From CAZTLE01 sp964614415 (GTDB lineage: Bacteria > Bacteroidota > Bacteroidia > Flavobacteriales > Flavobacteriaceae), in the NCBI GenBank assembly GCA_964614415.1, contig CAZTLE010000001.1:15401-79400 (forward strand): DNA of 64,000 nucleotides, given 5' to 3'. Below are positions 53,029 to 61,525 of the stretch, in pieces. A program made the translations under genes and the position numbers. The notes below the pieces were generated by a model. That model did no database searches. It saw nothing but the letters and a program-made list of their open reading frames with translations, and was not told where the DNA came from. Numbering within the stretch: position 1 is the first letter of the stretch; each line of letters begins with the position of its first letter.

Positions 53029-54278
53029 TGCGCGTAGGTAAGGTAAAAGCATCGGCCCTGCAGTTCGCCATTTTAGTGGCGACTATGGTCGCCCTCTTTT
53101 TGGGTGCTTTCCTTACATTGACGCATACACATCGCTTTTTTGCCGATCAGTCGCAGTTTTTGATGCAGTCCGTGGAAGGGGCTAATCAGGGTGTTGGATA
53201 CAGCCTGCAACCGGATGCCGGGATTCGGGATTCGATCACCTTTCAGGAGGAACTATTGACCACGACGGTCGCAAAGTCCTACTGGGGTGGTTTCGAGATG
53301 ATCCGGTCAAGAGCCACCGTACGAACAAAGAGCTTTTCAAAGAAGGCACTAACCGGAAGTGCTCTGGGATCACAACCCACCTCGATATACATGGGTGATG
53401 ACAGGTTTCCCTTGGTGCTGGTGGGGAATACGAAGATCGAAGGCACGGCCTATATTTCTTCGAAAGGGATCAAACCGGGGAGTATTGCCGGACATTATTA
53501 TACAGGAGGAAATCTGATAGACGGCCCTATTCGTTATAGCTCCGGAAGCCTACCCAGGTTGGATGCACAGTGGTCCCGAACCATAAAACAGTGGATGGAT
53601 TTTATTCCGGGAACCGAACACTTGGTCGTTCCTCAACAACCTGTTCAAAATTCCTTCTATGAGGACAGGATGTACATATATGATGAAGGACCTGTTACAA
53701 TTTCAGAAACATATTTGGGCAACATTGTGATCATTAGTAAAACGGAGATCACGGTAACACCCGAGGCCAGATTACAGGATATTTTGGTGGTTGCTCCCAA
53801 GATAACCCTGCAGAAGGGCACTCAGGGAAGTGCACATTTTATTGCAAACGAACAAATAAAAGTAGAGGAGGACGTGGTTTTGAGCTATCCGTCCTCGTTG
53901 GTGGTGATGTATGAACAACCCGACGACAATCGACCGGTTCCCAGGGGGGACGAACCGGTTGTTGTCTCGGATTTTGCTGAAGTGAACGGGAATGTGATCC
54001 TTCAGTTTAAAAAAGACACCCTGGCCGGATCGCGAACCCATATGGCCTTCGCCGAGGAAGCCAGAATCCGAGGTATGGTCTACTGCCAGGGCAATATTGA
54101 ACACAAGGGCACCATAGAGGGCTCGGTGTACACCAATACCTTTCTGGCCAACGAATCGGGCTCGGTGTACCTAAACCACCTGTACAAAGGCAAAGTACTG
54201 GCCAACAGACTACATCCGGAGTACTGCGGACTACCATTTCAGAACAAACAAAAAGGAATTGCGAAGTGGTTGTACTAA
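53028..54278 (+). CDS. GspK/PilX-like minor pseudopilin with bactofilin-like beta domain
   Basis: 416 residues. The N-terminus VKASALQFAILVATMVALFLGAF looks like a pseudopilin helix without the Glu at position 5, as is characteristic of GspK and PilX tip subunits. The rest is long and beta-rich; from about 225 on, short repeats (GNIVIISKTEITVTPEARLQ, ILVVAPKITLQKGTQGSAHF, IRGMVYCQGNIEHKGTIEGS) suggest a right- or left-handed beta-helix similar to bactofilins or polymer-forming domains. This differs from the helical body of GspK. First of four pseudopilus/platform genes in overlapping order. Confidence 0.75.
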   Translation: MRVGKVKASALQFAILVATMVALFLGAFLTLTHTHRFFADQSQFLMQSVEGANQGVGYSLQPDAGIRDSITFQEELLTTTVAKSYWGGFEMIRSRATVRTKSFSKKALTGSALGSQPTSIYMGDDRFPLVLVGNTKIEGTAYISSKGIKPGSIAGHYYTGGNLIDGPIRYSSGSLPRLDAQWSRTIKQWMDFIPGTEHLVVPQQPVQNSFYEDRMYIYDEGPVTISETYLGNIVIISKTEITVTPEARLQDILVVAPKITLQKGTQGSAHFIANEQIKVEEDVVLSYPSSLVVMYEQPDDNRPVPRGDEPVVVSDFAEVNGNVILQFKKDTLAGSRTHMAFAEEARIRGMVYCQGNIEHKGTIEGSVYTNTFLANESGSVYLNHLYKGKVLANRLHPEYCGLPFQNKQKGIAKWLY

Positions 54279-54595
54279 GGAAAATACGGGCGGCTACGTT
54301 GGTCGAAACCATGGTCTCATCGGTGATCATAGTGATCGTTTTTATGATCGCCAGCATGAGCCTGAACAATATCTTCGGGAATGTGGTGAAGAACAATGAC
54401 CTGGCATTGCGAAACCGGGTTAAAGAAGTGACGTACCTCGCTCAAAATAGTGCGTTGCAGATCCCTTTCTATGAGGACACCGAAGCCTGGGAATTGGTCG
54501 TAGACAGGAAAAATGATGGTTTGTGGTTGCAGGTGTTTAACAAAGTGACAGACCATGAAATGGAAATAGAAGTGATCTATGCAAAAACCGATTAA
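54266..54595 (+). CDS. Minor pseudopilin (GspI/H-like)
   Basis: 109 residues starting at a GTG (54266) inside the previous gene; no ATG is available upstream of the signal. Leader VLRKIRA, cleavage A/ATLVE with Glu at mature position 5, followed by TMVSSVIIVIVFMIASMSL. A short beta-rich C-terminal domain follows. Size fits GspI. Overlaps the K-like gene by 13 nt and the J-like gene by 17 nt. Confidence 0.83.
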   Translation: MVVLRKIRAATLVETMVSSVIIVIVFMIASMSLNNIFGNVVKNNDLALRNRVKEVTYLAQNSALQIPFYEDTEAWELVVDRKNDGLWLQVFNKVTDHEMEIEVIYAKTD

Positions 54596-55049
54596 AATAC
54601 CGGCGTTTACTCTTACCGAAATGCTGCTGGTTCTGGCCATTAGCACAGTGGTCGCAGGTTTGGCATTTTCAATAATCAGCCTGTTTGGACGGAACATTCA
54701 GGCGATTCAAAACAATTACAGCGCTACTACGGAAGTGAGGCTGTTCGAGGAACAACTTACCATTGATTTTAATCGGTATAATCTCGTTAAGGTTAATGCT
54801 GAATCTCAGGAATTGATCTTTAAAACACCTATGGATTCGGTACGGTATACCTGGGATGCCGAAATGATGAAACGAGGAGAGGACACACTGGGGATCGAAC
54901 CGGGATCGGTTCGGTTCTTTTTACTGGGAAAAGAAGTTCGTCAAGGCACAATAGATGCACTTAAGATTGAATGGGAAGAAGGTAGAAGCCCGTTGTTCTT
55001 TTACCGCAAGAATGACGCCTTCCATTACTTAGCAGCTCATGGGAATTAA
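54579..55049 (+). CDS. Minor pseudopilin (GspJ-like)
   Basis: 156 residues. Leader MQKPIKIPA, cleavage A/FTLTEM with Glu at mature position 5, hydrophobic helix LLVLAISTVVAGLAFSIISL. The C-terminal domain has RLFEEQLTIDFNRYN and strands resembling GspJ/PilW. Overlaps neighbours on both sides (17 and 11 nt), which suggests translational coupling. Confidence 0.87.
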   Translation: MQKPIKIPAFTLTEMLLVLAISTVVAGLAFSIISLFGRNIQAIQNNYSATTEVRLFEEQLTIDFNRYNLVKVNAESQELIFKTPMDSVRYTWDAEMMKRGEDTLGIEPGSVRFFLLGKEVRQGTIDALKIEWEEGRSPLFFYRKNDAFHYLAAHGN

Positions 55050-56169
55050 GTTTGACCATATATCACAAACGGTTGCCACACCGGAAAAGGAACCTAAAAC
55101 GAGTTTCCTGAACAAGGAAATTACATTGTTTGGGAATGGTATGTCCAACAAGGCGAAGGAGCAGTTCTATGCCGAACTAAGTGTGTTGCTCAATTCAGGA
55201 ATTGACCTGAGAAAATCGTTGGAACTCATTGCAGAAATGCAAAAGAAGGCCAAAGACGCCCAACGTGTGGAAGGCATCGCTCAAAGTATCGTGGCCGGGA
55301 GTTCCTTATCACAGGCTCTGGAAGGCAACAAACACTTTACGCCCTATGAGTACCACGCCGTTCGGATCGGGGAACAAACAGGACAACTCAACAAGATTAC
55401 CAATGACCTCCGCGAGTATTACCACAGGAAGAACGAATTGCGAAGACAGCTTATATCGTCTCTTACCTACCCGCTCATAGTGTTGTTTACAGCTTGTCTG
55501 GTCGTCTTTTTTATGCTGAAGTATGTGGTCCCGATGTTTGTGGACATTTTTACCCAAAATAAGGTGACCCTACCCTGGCTTACCGAGCGCATTGTCGATC
55601 TGTCCCATTTTGTAGAAGGTAATGGTTTGGCCATTGTTTTGTTTATCCTTGGCCTGGTAGTGTTGTTTCGCTGGATGCGGAAGAAAGAATGGTACTATCG
55701 CCTCATGGGTCGCCTTCAGCTTAAACTGCCTGTATTGGGAACGTATATTAAACGCATTTATCTCATTCAGTTTACACAGGCTATGGCCTTGCTAACCAAT
55801 GCCAGAATACCGGTCGTTACCGGAATCCAGCTGGTTAAGGACATGATCCGTTTTTACCCCATAGAACGTACCCTGGGACAGGTGGAACAGGATATCATAC
55901 GCGGAGAAAAATTGCACCGGAGCTTCGAAAAGCATCCTATCTACGAGAAAAAAATGATAGCGCTGCTCAAAGTGGCGGAGGAAACCAATCAGACCGAGTA
56001 CCTCTTTCAGAAACTATATGAGCAGTACAGTGTGGAGACACAATACCGGGGACAGATACTCTCCAATATTTTCAATTTCATATTGACCCTGTTCGTAGGA
56101 CTGATTGTCGGGGTGATCCTCATCGCAATGTATCTGCCTATGTTCAAGCTAAGTTCCGTGATCGGCTAG
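55039..56169 (+). CDS. Inner-membrane platform protein (GspF/PilC family)
   Basis: 376 residues, two T2SSF domains: AELSVLLNSGIDLRKSLELI at about 45-64 and FTQAMALLTNARIPVVTGIQL at about 245-265. TM helices at about 150 (YPLIVLFTACLVVFFML), 195 (GLAIVLFILGLVVLF) and 350 (FILTLFVGLIVGVILIAMYLP). It completes the core machine together with the ATPase, secretin and peptidase coded at 33-37 kb. Last gene of the plus-strand secretion operon; the convergent lipoprotein gene ends 6 bp away. Confidence 0.95.
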   Translation: MGIKFDHISQTVATPEKEPKTSFLNKEITLFGNGMSNKAKEQFYAELSVLLNSGIDLRKSLELIAEMQKKAKDAQRVEGIAQSIVAGSSLSQALEGNKHFTPYEYHAVRIGEQTGQLNKITNDLREYYHRKNELRRQLISSLTYPLIVLFTACLVVFFMLKYVVPMFVDIFTQNKVTLPWLTERIVDLSHFVEGNGLAIVLFILGLVVLFRWMRKKEWYYRLMGRLQLKLPVLGTYIKRIYLIQFTQAMALLTNARIPVVTGIQLVKDMIRFYPIERTLGQVEQDIIRGEKLHRSFEKHPIYEKKMIALLKVAEETNQTEYLFQKLYEQYSVETQYRGQILSNIFNFILTLFVGLIVGVILIAMYLPMFKLSSVIG

Positions 56170-56175
56170 ACGTGA

Positions 56176-56775
56176 TTAGTGCTCGTCGATATCCTCGTCG
56201 CACTCTTCTTCGATGACTTCATATTGATCGAGGCTTTCTTCCGGAGTCATGTAGGTGTCCTCACTAAAGAAACCACTAAATGAGCCGAAACCCAGATCCT
56301 TGTTCCACCAGAAGTCATAGATCTCGGGATCCATATCCGGTTCGTGCGGGCTTTGCAACACAAAATATCCTGAGACCACTTCAAATTGCTCCTGAAGTTC
56401 ACTGGCCGCTTCAAAACTAACGCCCTTTAGCCGGTCACCGTCCTGTCCGTAGATCACAGCAATACTCCAGCCGCCGTCTTCGTCCTGCTCGATCCAGAGC
56501 TGCCGTATTTCGGCATAGCAGTATTTGTAAATATAGAACTCGCCATTCTCACCGGATAGCATATACCATTTCTTAGGAAGATCTTCGAGAGTAACAGCTT
56601 GTGGCTCAGTGGAGTTTGTCACTGCGGTTTCCGTTTCCGAAGACGACGGTTCTTCTACGGTTAATTCAGTGGAATCCTTTGCTTTGGTATCTCCGGTGGA
56701 TTCTTCGGTTTTGGAATTTGGGTTCTTACAAGAGGCAATTAGCAAGACGATAAAAAGGAGTAGAAGACGTTTCAT
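56176..56775 (-). CDS. Lipoprotein of unknown family
   Basis: 199 residues from ATG 56775, lipobox VLLIASC. A Ser/Thr/Glu-rich linker (about 20-60) is followed by a domain with WYMLSGENGEFYIYKYC, IRQLWIEQDEDGGW, FEVVSGYFVLQSPHEP and an acidic end (EEECDEDIDE). No family recognised. Probably an outer-membrane or periplasmic binding protein. Confidence 0.75.
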   Translation of the reverse strand: MKRLLLLFIVLLIASCKNPNSKTEESTGDTKAKDSTELTVEEPSSSETETAVTNSTEPQAVTLEDLPKKWYMLSGENGEFYIYKYCYAEIRQLWIEQDEDGGWSIAVIYGQDGDRLKGVSFEAASELQEQFEVVSGYFVLQSPHEPDMDPEIYDFWWNKDLGFGSFSGFFSEDTYMTPEESLDQYEVIEEECDEDIDEH

Positions 56776-56862
56776 ATTCGGCTTATTTTGAGTCGAATAT
56801 AACGAATCCATAACATAAGCCCGGAATCTTACTATTGTTATTGTCCCGGGGTTAGCCTGGTC

Positions 56863-57453
56863 TTACTTCTTCTGCGCCAGAGCCCTGATCTTGATCTTAA
56901 CGGTCTTTCCAATGAAGAGGACACCGTTGTCCATGGTTTTACTGAAACTGATCCCGTAATCAAAACGGTCTATCTCGAGATCAGCCTTTATGCCAACTGT
57001 TTGCTGCCTGGTTGGATCCTGAAACGGCCCGGATAACTCCACCGGGAACTCAAGGGACTTTGTCACTCCACGAATCGTGAGATCACCGGTCATGCGGTAG
57101 TTTCCTTCTGAACCGGAAATACCTGTTGAACTGAATTTGATCTCAGGATGTTCCGGAGCATTTAGCCAGATGCCGCTTTTCAGGTGACCGTCTCTAGTTT
57201 CGTTGTTGCTGTCCAAACTGTTTACCTGAATGGTGACATCTACCTGTAAGGTGGAAAGATCGTCGCCTTCCATGGTGAGATCCCCGGAAAACTCATTAAA
57301 TCGTCCTGAAACTTCTCCAACCATAAAGCGTTCTACATCAAACCCGATATAGGTATGCCCTACATCCAGGGTATAGGAGTCCGAAGCTGATTTAAAGGAA
57401 AAGACAAAAATGGTGGCAATTGCCAGTAATGAAAGTGTACGAATTCGTTTCAT
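56863..57453 (-). CDS. YceI-family lipid-binding protein
   Basis: 196 residues with signal peptide LLAIATIFVFSFKS. The family pattern is clear: YTLDVGHTYIGFDVERFMVG, FSGDLTMEGDDLSTLQVDVTI, HLKSGIWLNAPEHPEIKF, GDLTIRGVTKSLEFPV and IDRFDYGISF. YceI forms a lipocalin-like barrel binding isoprenoid or amide lipids in the periplasm. Monocistronic on the minus strand. Confidence 0.93.
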   Translation of the reverse strand: MKRIRTLSLLAIATIFVFSFKSASDSYTLDVGHTYIGFDVERFMVGEVSGRFNEFSGDLTMEGDDLSTLQVDVTIQVNSLDSNNETRDGHLKSGIWLNAPEHPEIKFSSTGISGSEGNYRMTGDLTIRGVTKSLEFPVELSGPFQDPTRQQTVGIKADLEIDRFDYGISFSKTMDNGVLFIGKTVKIKIRALAQKK

Positions 57454-57547
57454 AGAATAGTATGATTAAGAAATTAGCCTCAAGAATAGGGGCTAATTTT
57501 CCCATCTGCGACAATCCTTCTAAAGGTTGCCTCGATTTATGAAAAAA

Positions 57548-58681
57548 TTAGGAAGACACTTCTGTACTTCGGAAGGCAGAGGGTGTTTTTCCTTCGAACT
57601 TTTTAAAGGCATTGACAAAGGAGGTCTTATTATTGAACCCCGAATCGAAGGCAATTTGCAACAAGGTCTGTTCAGGACTGGAAGCGATGCGCTTCCTGGC
57701 GTCGGCTACCCGATACTGATTTACAAAGTCAAAGAACGAACACTTAAAATGTTCATTGATGAGTTGTGAAAGATGATGGGTAGGCATGTCCACCTGATCG
57801 GCCAGATCTTTTATCCGTAGGTCATTTTTGAGATAGGGCTTGTCTTTTTTCATGACCGAGGTTAAGCGAGCAACGAGTTCCTCTTTCTCCCCGGTTTTCA
57901 ACGAGGACTGCTTATACTTAACTTCCCTGGGTTGCGGGGCTAACCAGCGTATTCCCGAGAGGCGATAGGCCACCGAGTAAATAAAAAGCCCCATGGGAAG
58001 GACATAAATGTAATCCAACTCTCGACGGTAGAAGTCTTTTGAGAACAGGATGTACAAAAAGACGGAAGCGAAAACCAAAGTTCCAAAGAGCAGCCCGTGT
58101 AACACCCAAAGCCAGGTAATATTTTGTACGAATGAAAACTGCCGCTTGAGCTCCCGGGTATAGTTGCGAATTCGGAGCACATTATAGACCAGGTATATGC
58201 CCAGATGAATGAATTGTAGAAAGAAGATGACTGAGTACAGGTATTCAAACGGAGTCACCGTCTTCTCGCGCCAATCGAAAACAGACAACATCCCGTAGTG
58301 AACCTGCCGATTGCTTAAGGATTCTCCGCTAACCGTTGGAACGATAAATACGAATACAATGAATGGCACAAAATGAAGTAGTTCGATAGCCCTTACTTTA
58401 CGCCCGGAGGAGGTAATCGCCCTAACGTACAAATACATAAAAGGTCCAACAGCAAACCAAGCCCCATAGCGAGTGCCGTAGAAAACATTGACCCCTACAT
58501 TAAAGGTGTTTCGAATGGCCAGAAACTCGGCCAGAATCCAAATGAAGAACACGACCAACCCAAAGAGAAAGATGTTTCCCCTTGCGGTACGACGTCTTTT
58601 GGAAAGCCCTAGTAGTGTGAGCAGGAAGAGCCCCTGAAAGAGGACAACAATAATTAGAATTGACCAGAGGTCCAGTTTCAA
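57548..58681 (-). CDS. Membrane-bound AraC-family regulator
   Basis: 377 residues from a TTG at 58681; no ATG precedes the first hydrophobic segment. The N-terminal about 230 residues have six or seven TM helices (WSILIIVVLFQGLFLLTLL, NIFLFGLVVFFIWILAEFL and others), then a linker and a C-terminal AraC HTH domain (LRIKDLADQVDMPTHHLSQLI, LLQIAFDSGFNNKTSFVNAF, FEGKTPSAFR). This layout is frequent in Bacteroidota and is thought to sense an envelope signal. Target unknown; the TfoX-like gene is 8 nt upstream. Confidence 0.92.
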   Translation of the reverse strand: MKLDLWSILIIVVLFQGLFLLTLLGLSKRRRTARGNIFLFGLVVFFIWILAEFLAIRNTFNVGVNVFYGTRYGAWFAVGPFMYLYVRAITSSGRKVRAIELLHFVPFIVFVFIVPTVSGESLSNRQVHYGMLSVFDWREKTVTPFEYLYSVIFFLQFIHLGIYLVYNVLRIRNYTRELKRQFSFVQNITWLWVLHGLLFGTLVFASVFLYILFSKDFYRRELDYIYVLPMGLFIYSVAYRLSGIRWLAPQPREVKYKQSSLKTGEKEELVARLTSVMKKDKPYLKNDLRIKDLADQVDMPTHHLSQLINEHFKCSFFDFVNQYRVADARKRIASSPEQTLLQIAFDSGFNNKTSFVNAFKKFEGKTPSAFRSTEVSS

Positions 58682-58689
58682 AACGCTAC

Positions 58690-59052
58690 CTATTTTTTCT
58701 TCTTACTGCTTTTTGCCAAGGGATTGAAATCCAGGCATAGCTGAATCCAGTGTTCCAGGTCCTCGTCCATGTCGAAGCCATCGGGAGTTACAAATACGAA
58801 GCCTTTCATCGGGCGCCCGGTAAAATCCATGGGAAAACATCCCTCACGTTGCAAGGCGTCCGGGGAGGCAGCTTCTCCGATGCGGGCCATGAGCAGATCG
58901 GTTTCCTTTTTCTTGTCGTAGTGAATTCCGCAACACATTTTGTCATCCACCATAAAACAAAGGCCTCCCATCATTTTCTTAGCTTCAAAGGGAACTTTCT
59001 TCTCGGCAAATACCTGCCGAATACGATCGGCTAATGCTTCGTCATAGGCCAT
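58690..59052 (-). CDS. TfoX N-terminal domain protein
   Basis: 120 residues covering the TfoX/Sxy N-terminal domain only: DEALADRIRQVFAEK, KKMMGGLCFMVDDKMCCGIH, DLLMARIGE, DFTGRPMKGFVFV; a Lys-rich tail ends it (KSSKKKK). In gammaproteobacteria TfoX controls competence, but single-domain versions in Bacteroidota are uncharacterised. Lies 11 nt downstream of the DUF6503-like gene and 8 nt upstream of the AraC regulator, so likely co-transcribed. Confidence 0.93.
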   Translation of the reverse strand: MAYDEALADRIRQVFAEKKVPFEAKKMMGGLCFMVDDKMCCGIHYDKKKETDLLMARIGEAASPDALQREGCFPMDFTGRPMKGFVFVTPDGFDMDEDLEHWIQLCLDFNPLAKSSKKKK

Positions 59053-59063
59053 AAGTCAAGTTT

Positions 59064-59801
59064 TTATTTAAAGCTAAGGATTTCATAGTAATAATGTGCG
59101 ATGAGGTACTTCTTATTCCCCAGGCTGTCGGTTCGATAACTTTTGCGTTCAGCATTCAGTGACAGACCTGTTTTCGTTTCATACGCAAGGTTTTCTATCA
59201 GCGCATAGGTGGGATGGTGGTATACCATATTCCCCAGTAATTTGTGCGTTTCCATGTCAAAATAGTACCACCAGGTATTCCCTTCGGAACCGTCTTCGTT
59301 GTAATAATTCACCTGAACGACATCGGCTATTTTCCCATTGTCCATGGTTTTTGTGCCTTTGTAGGAGAGATGTGCATCCGGTTCTAACAATTTATAGGGC
59401 TGCCAAAGTACGTAATGGGCACCCATCATGTCTTTTCTGAATTTTTCAAACACGGCATCGTCCAGTTGCTGATTTCCTGAAGTGACTACATGTACCTCAT
59501 CATTCTCCAAAAACACACCCTGGATGATCGAGTCGGTAGGAGAAGTGCTCATTTCAGCATAGAAAGCGGGCTGGAACCGATTAATGTGTTCCTGTACTAC
59601 ATCACTTTTGACAGCCCCCAGACTATCATAGGTTATGGTCCGTTTACTATACCGGATCTCCTCTGCATTTTCCCAGGCTTCCAATCCACCATGCGCCTCT
59701 AAAGATTGGAGAACTACCTGTTTCGGATCGGTCTCGATAGCACATCCCAGGACCAGACAGCATAGAAATAATACAATGGTGTTTCGAAAACAGGAGATCA
59801 T
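59064..59801 (-). CDS. Lipoprotein, DUF6503-like
   Basis: 245 residues with lipobox LFLCCLVLGC. The mature part starts VLQSLEAHGGLEAWENAEEIRY, a pattern common to Bacteroidota outer-membrane lipoproteins with a LolA/LppX-like half-barrel; WWYYFDMETHKLLGNMVYHH and a conserved Tyr-rich end support the DUF6503 suggestion. Function unknown. Divergent from the glycosidase-like gene. Confidence 0.75.
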   Translation of the reverse strand: MISCFRNTIVLFLCCLVLGCAIETDPKQVVLQSLEAHGGLEAWENAEEIRYSKRTITYDSLGAVKSDVVQEHINRFQPAFYAEMSTSPTDSIIQGVFLENDEVHVVTSGNQQLDDAVFEKFRKDMMGAHYVLWQPYKLLEPDAHLSYKGTKTMDNGKIADVVQVNYYNEDGSEGNTWWYYFDMETHKLLGNMVYHHPTYALIENLAYETKTGLSLNAERKSYRTDSLGNKKYLIAHYYYEILSFK

Positions 59802-59861
59802 AAATATTCGTTAGGGTGTAGCGAATTGCCATTTCAAGATACTAATTTTGAGGAAGTAGCC

Positions 59862-61238
59862 ATGCGATTCTTAAGAGTCATTACGAAACAACGCCTCCTC
59901 CGATTCTTCAAATTTATCGGGATAACTTTCCTTTTGTATTTGGTGATCATGTATTGCCTTATCTATTTTGGAACGAGTCGCTCGGCAGGACAGTCCTGGG
60001 AATTATGGAAAGAAGTGATCCCGGGTGTAGTTACCCATCCCTTCTTCTATGTGCTTTTGCTCATACCTTTTGGGTTATATCTCATCGGCCGGAGTCTGTT
60101 CTTCGATTTTAAGAAGAAACGTTGGGTTGGATTACTACGAGGCTTTGCTCTTAAGATCCTTTTGCCGGTGGTTGTTTTCTTCGGAATGTCGGCAGGATTA
60201 AAGCAATTCCGGCTATCTGAGTCGTTCGAGTATACCTGGGATACATCGGTGGAAAACCATACTTCTACTACCCGGGGCTTGTATGAGGTCGACGGGAAGC
60301 AGCGCGGCATCCACGTTTTTGGGATTTCGAGCAACCCGGAGGATCTGGAAAAATTGAAGACGAACAATTTTGAATGGATAACATTGACTTCTTTTATCGG
60401 GCAGCAGGAGTACAACGCACCGGAGATCAACGTTCCTTCTGAGGAATCCTTTCAACGAATTAAAGATCAATACGCCAAGGTTGGGGCGATTTGTGATAGT
60501 TTAGGTATTAAGATCATGATTAAGCCTCATATCTGGTTGCGAGAAAATGAACCGGGAAAGTGGCGTTCCAATATTGAAATGAAAGACGAAGAGGCCTGGG
60601 ACCTGTGGTTTGAAAAGTACGAAGCTACAATGTTGGGGTATGCTCGGATAGCCACCGAAATTGGGGCTGCACAGTTTTGTTTAGGTACCGAACTGGAAAC
60701 CACGGTACGTGAGAAACCGGGAAAATGGAGAAGCCTTATTGCCAATATAAAAGAAGTGTATTCGGGCAAGCTCACCTATGCAGCTAATTGGAATGAGGAG
60801 TACCAACAGGTGCCCTTTTGGGACATGCTGGACTATATTGGAATTCAGGCATACTTTCCCTTAAGTGAGGGACTCAATCCCACGCTGGAAGAGCTGGAAG
60901 CCTCGTGGGCTCCGTTTGTTTCGGAAATAAAGACAGTAAGTGAAACTTTCAATAAACCCGTGCTCTTTACCGAAATCGGGTATCGCTCCCTCAAGGGAAC
61001 ATCAAAAACGCCCTGGGAATGGGCTGGAATTTCGCATTGGTTTTCACGAATTTCAAAGAAAGAACAGTATCTGTGTTACGAGGCTTTTTTCAATACGGTA
61101 TGGAATGAGCCCTGGTTTCACGGATTGCATATTTGGGAATGGCAGGGGCGCATGACCGACGGTGACAATACCAGCTTCAGTGTTGAGTACAAGCCTGCGA
61201 TGAACCTAATCGCCAAACGATTTTCGCAGTCGCAATAA
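59862..61238 (+). CDS. Membrane-anchored GH113-like glycoside hydrolase
   Basis: 458 residues from ATG 59862 (an in-frame TTG lies 36 nt up). Three hydrophobic segments in the first about 110 residues anchor a TIM-barrel domain at about 140-455. The likely catalytic acids are in CLGTELETT (Glu277) and VLFTEIGYRS (Glu371), with YAANWNEEY, WDMLDYIGIQAYFPL, and IWEWQGR near them, as in GH113 mannan-degrading enzymes. Substrate unproven. A -7-like TAATTTTG lies at 59843-59850. Confidence 0.87.
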   Translation: MRFLRVITKQRLLRFFKFIGITFLLYLVIMYCLIYFGTSRSAGQSWELWKEVIPGVVTHPFFYVLLLIPFGLYLIGRSLFFDFKKKRWVGLLRGFALKILLPVVVFFGMSAGLKQFRLSESFEYTWDTSVENHTSTTRGLYEVDGKQRGIHVFGISSNPEDLEKLKTNNFEWITLTSFIGQQEYNAPEINVPSEESFQRIKDQYAKVGAICDSLGIKIMIKPHIWLRENEPGKWRSNIEMKDEEAWDLWFEKYEATMLGYARIATEIGAAQFCLGTELETTVREKPGKWRSLIANIKEVYSGKLTYAANWNEEYQQVPFWDMLDYIGIQAYFPLSEGLNPTLEELEASWAPFVSEIKTVSETFNKPVLFTEIGYRSLKGTSKTPWEWAGISHWFSRISKKEQYLCYEAFFNTVWNEPWFHGLHIWEWQGRMTDGDNTSFSVEYKPAMNLIAKRFSQSQ

Positions 61239-61291
61239 TCCTCATTATTTGCTTCAAAACTTTTACTTTTACCACCTGGCTTTATGCCATG

Positions 61292-61361
61292 GCCTCGTAG
61301 TTCAATGGATAGAATAGGAGTTTCCTAAACTCTAGATCTAGGTTCGATTCCTAGCGAGGCT
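61292..61361 (+). tRNA. tRNA-Arg (anticodon CCT)
   Basis: Acceptor GCCTCGT pairs with GCGAGGC (61354-61360, one G-T pair), anticodon stem GGAGT/ACTCT with loop TTCCTAA (anticodon CCT) and a T arm CTAGG-TTCGATT-CCTAG. CCA is not encoded. The D arm is short with one mismatch, usual for this tRNA in Bacteroidota. Reads AGG codons. Confidence 0.93.
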
Positions 61362-61377
61362 ACGAAGTAGACTCGCT

Positions 61378-61510
61378 AGCAGTGCATGAGCACTGAAAGC
61401 ACTTTGTGTTTTGAATCGAAGTTTACACTGAGCTGACTGCCGACAGGCAGGCTTGTCGAAGTGAGTTCTGATTGCCCATGCCGAACCGAACGTTCGGGCG
61501 GGGTGGGACC
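61378..61510. repeat. Cluster of palindromic repeats downstream of tRNA-Arg
   Basis: Three elements lie together: GTGCATGAGCAC (61383-61394); a CACTGAGCT...TGTCGAAGTG palindrome (61426-61463) split by a 19-nt insert that is itself palindromic (CTGCCGACAGGCAG); and CCGAACGTTCGG (61486-61497). The outer element is the same family as 28624-28642. No gene seen in 61362-61525. Confidence 0.65.
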
Positions 61511-61525
61511 ACTACGGCGGGGAAT

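Noticed and set aside
61292..61525. Integrated element at tRNA-Arg
   Set aside because: No integrase gene and no repeat of the tRNA 3' end were found nearby; only short palindromes follow.
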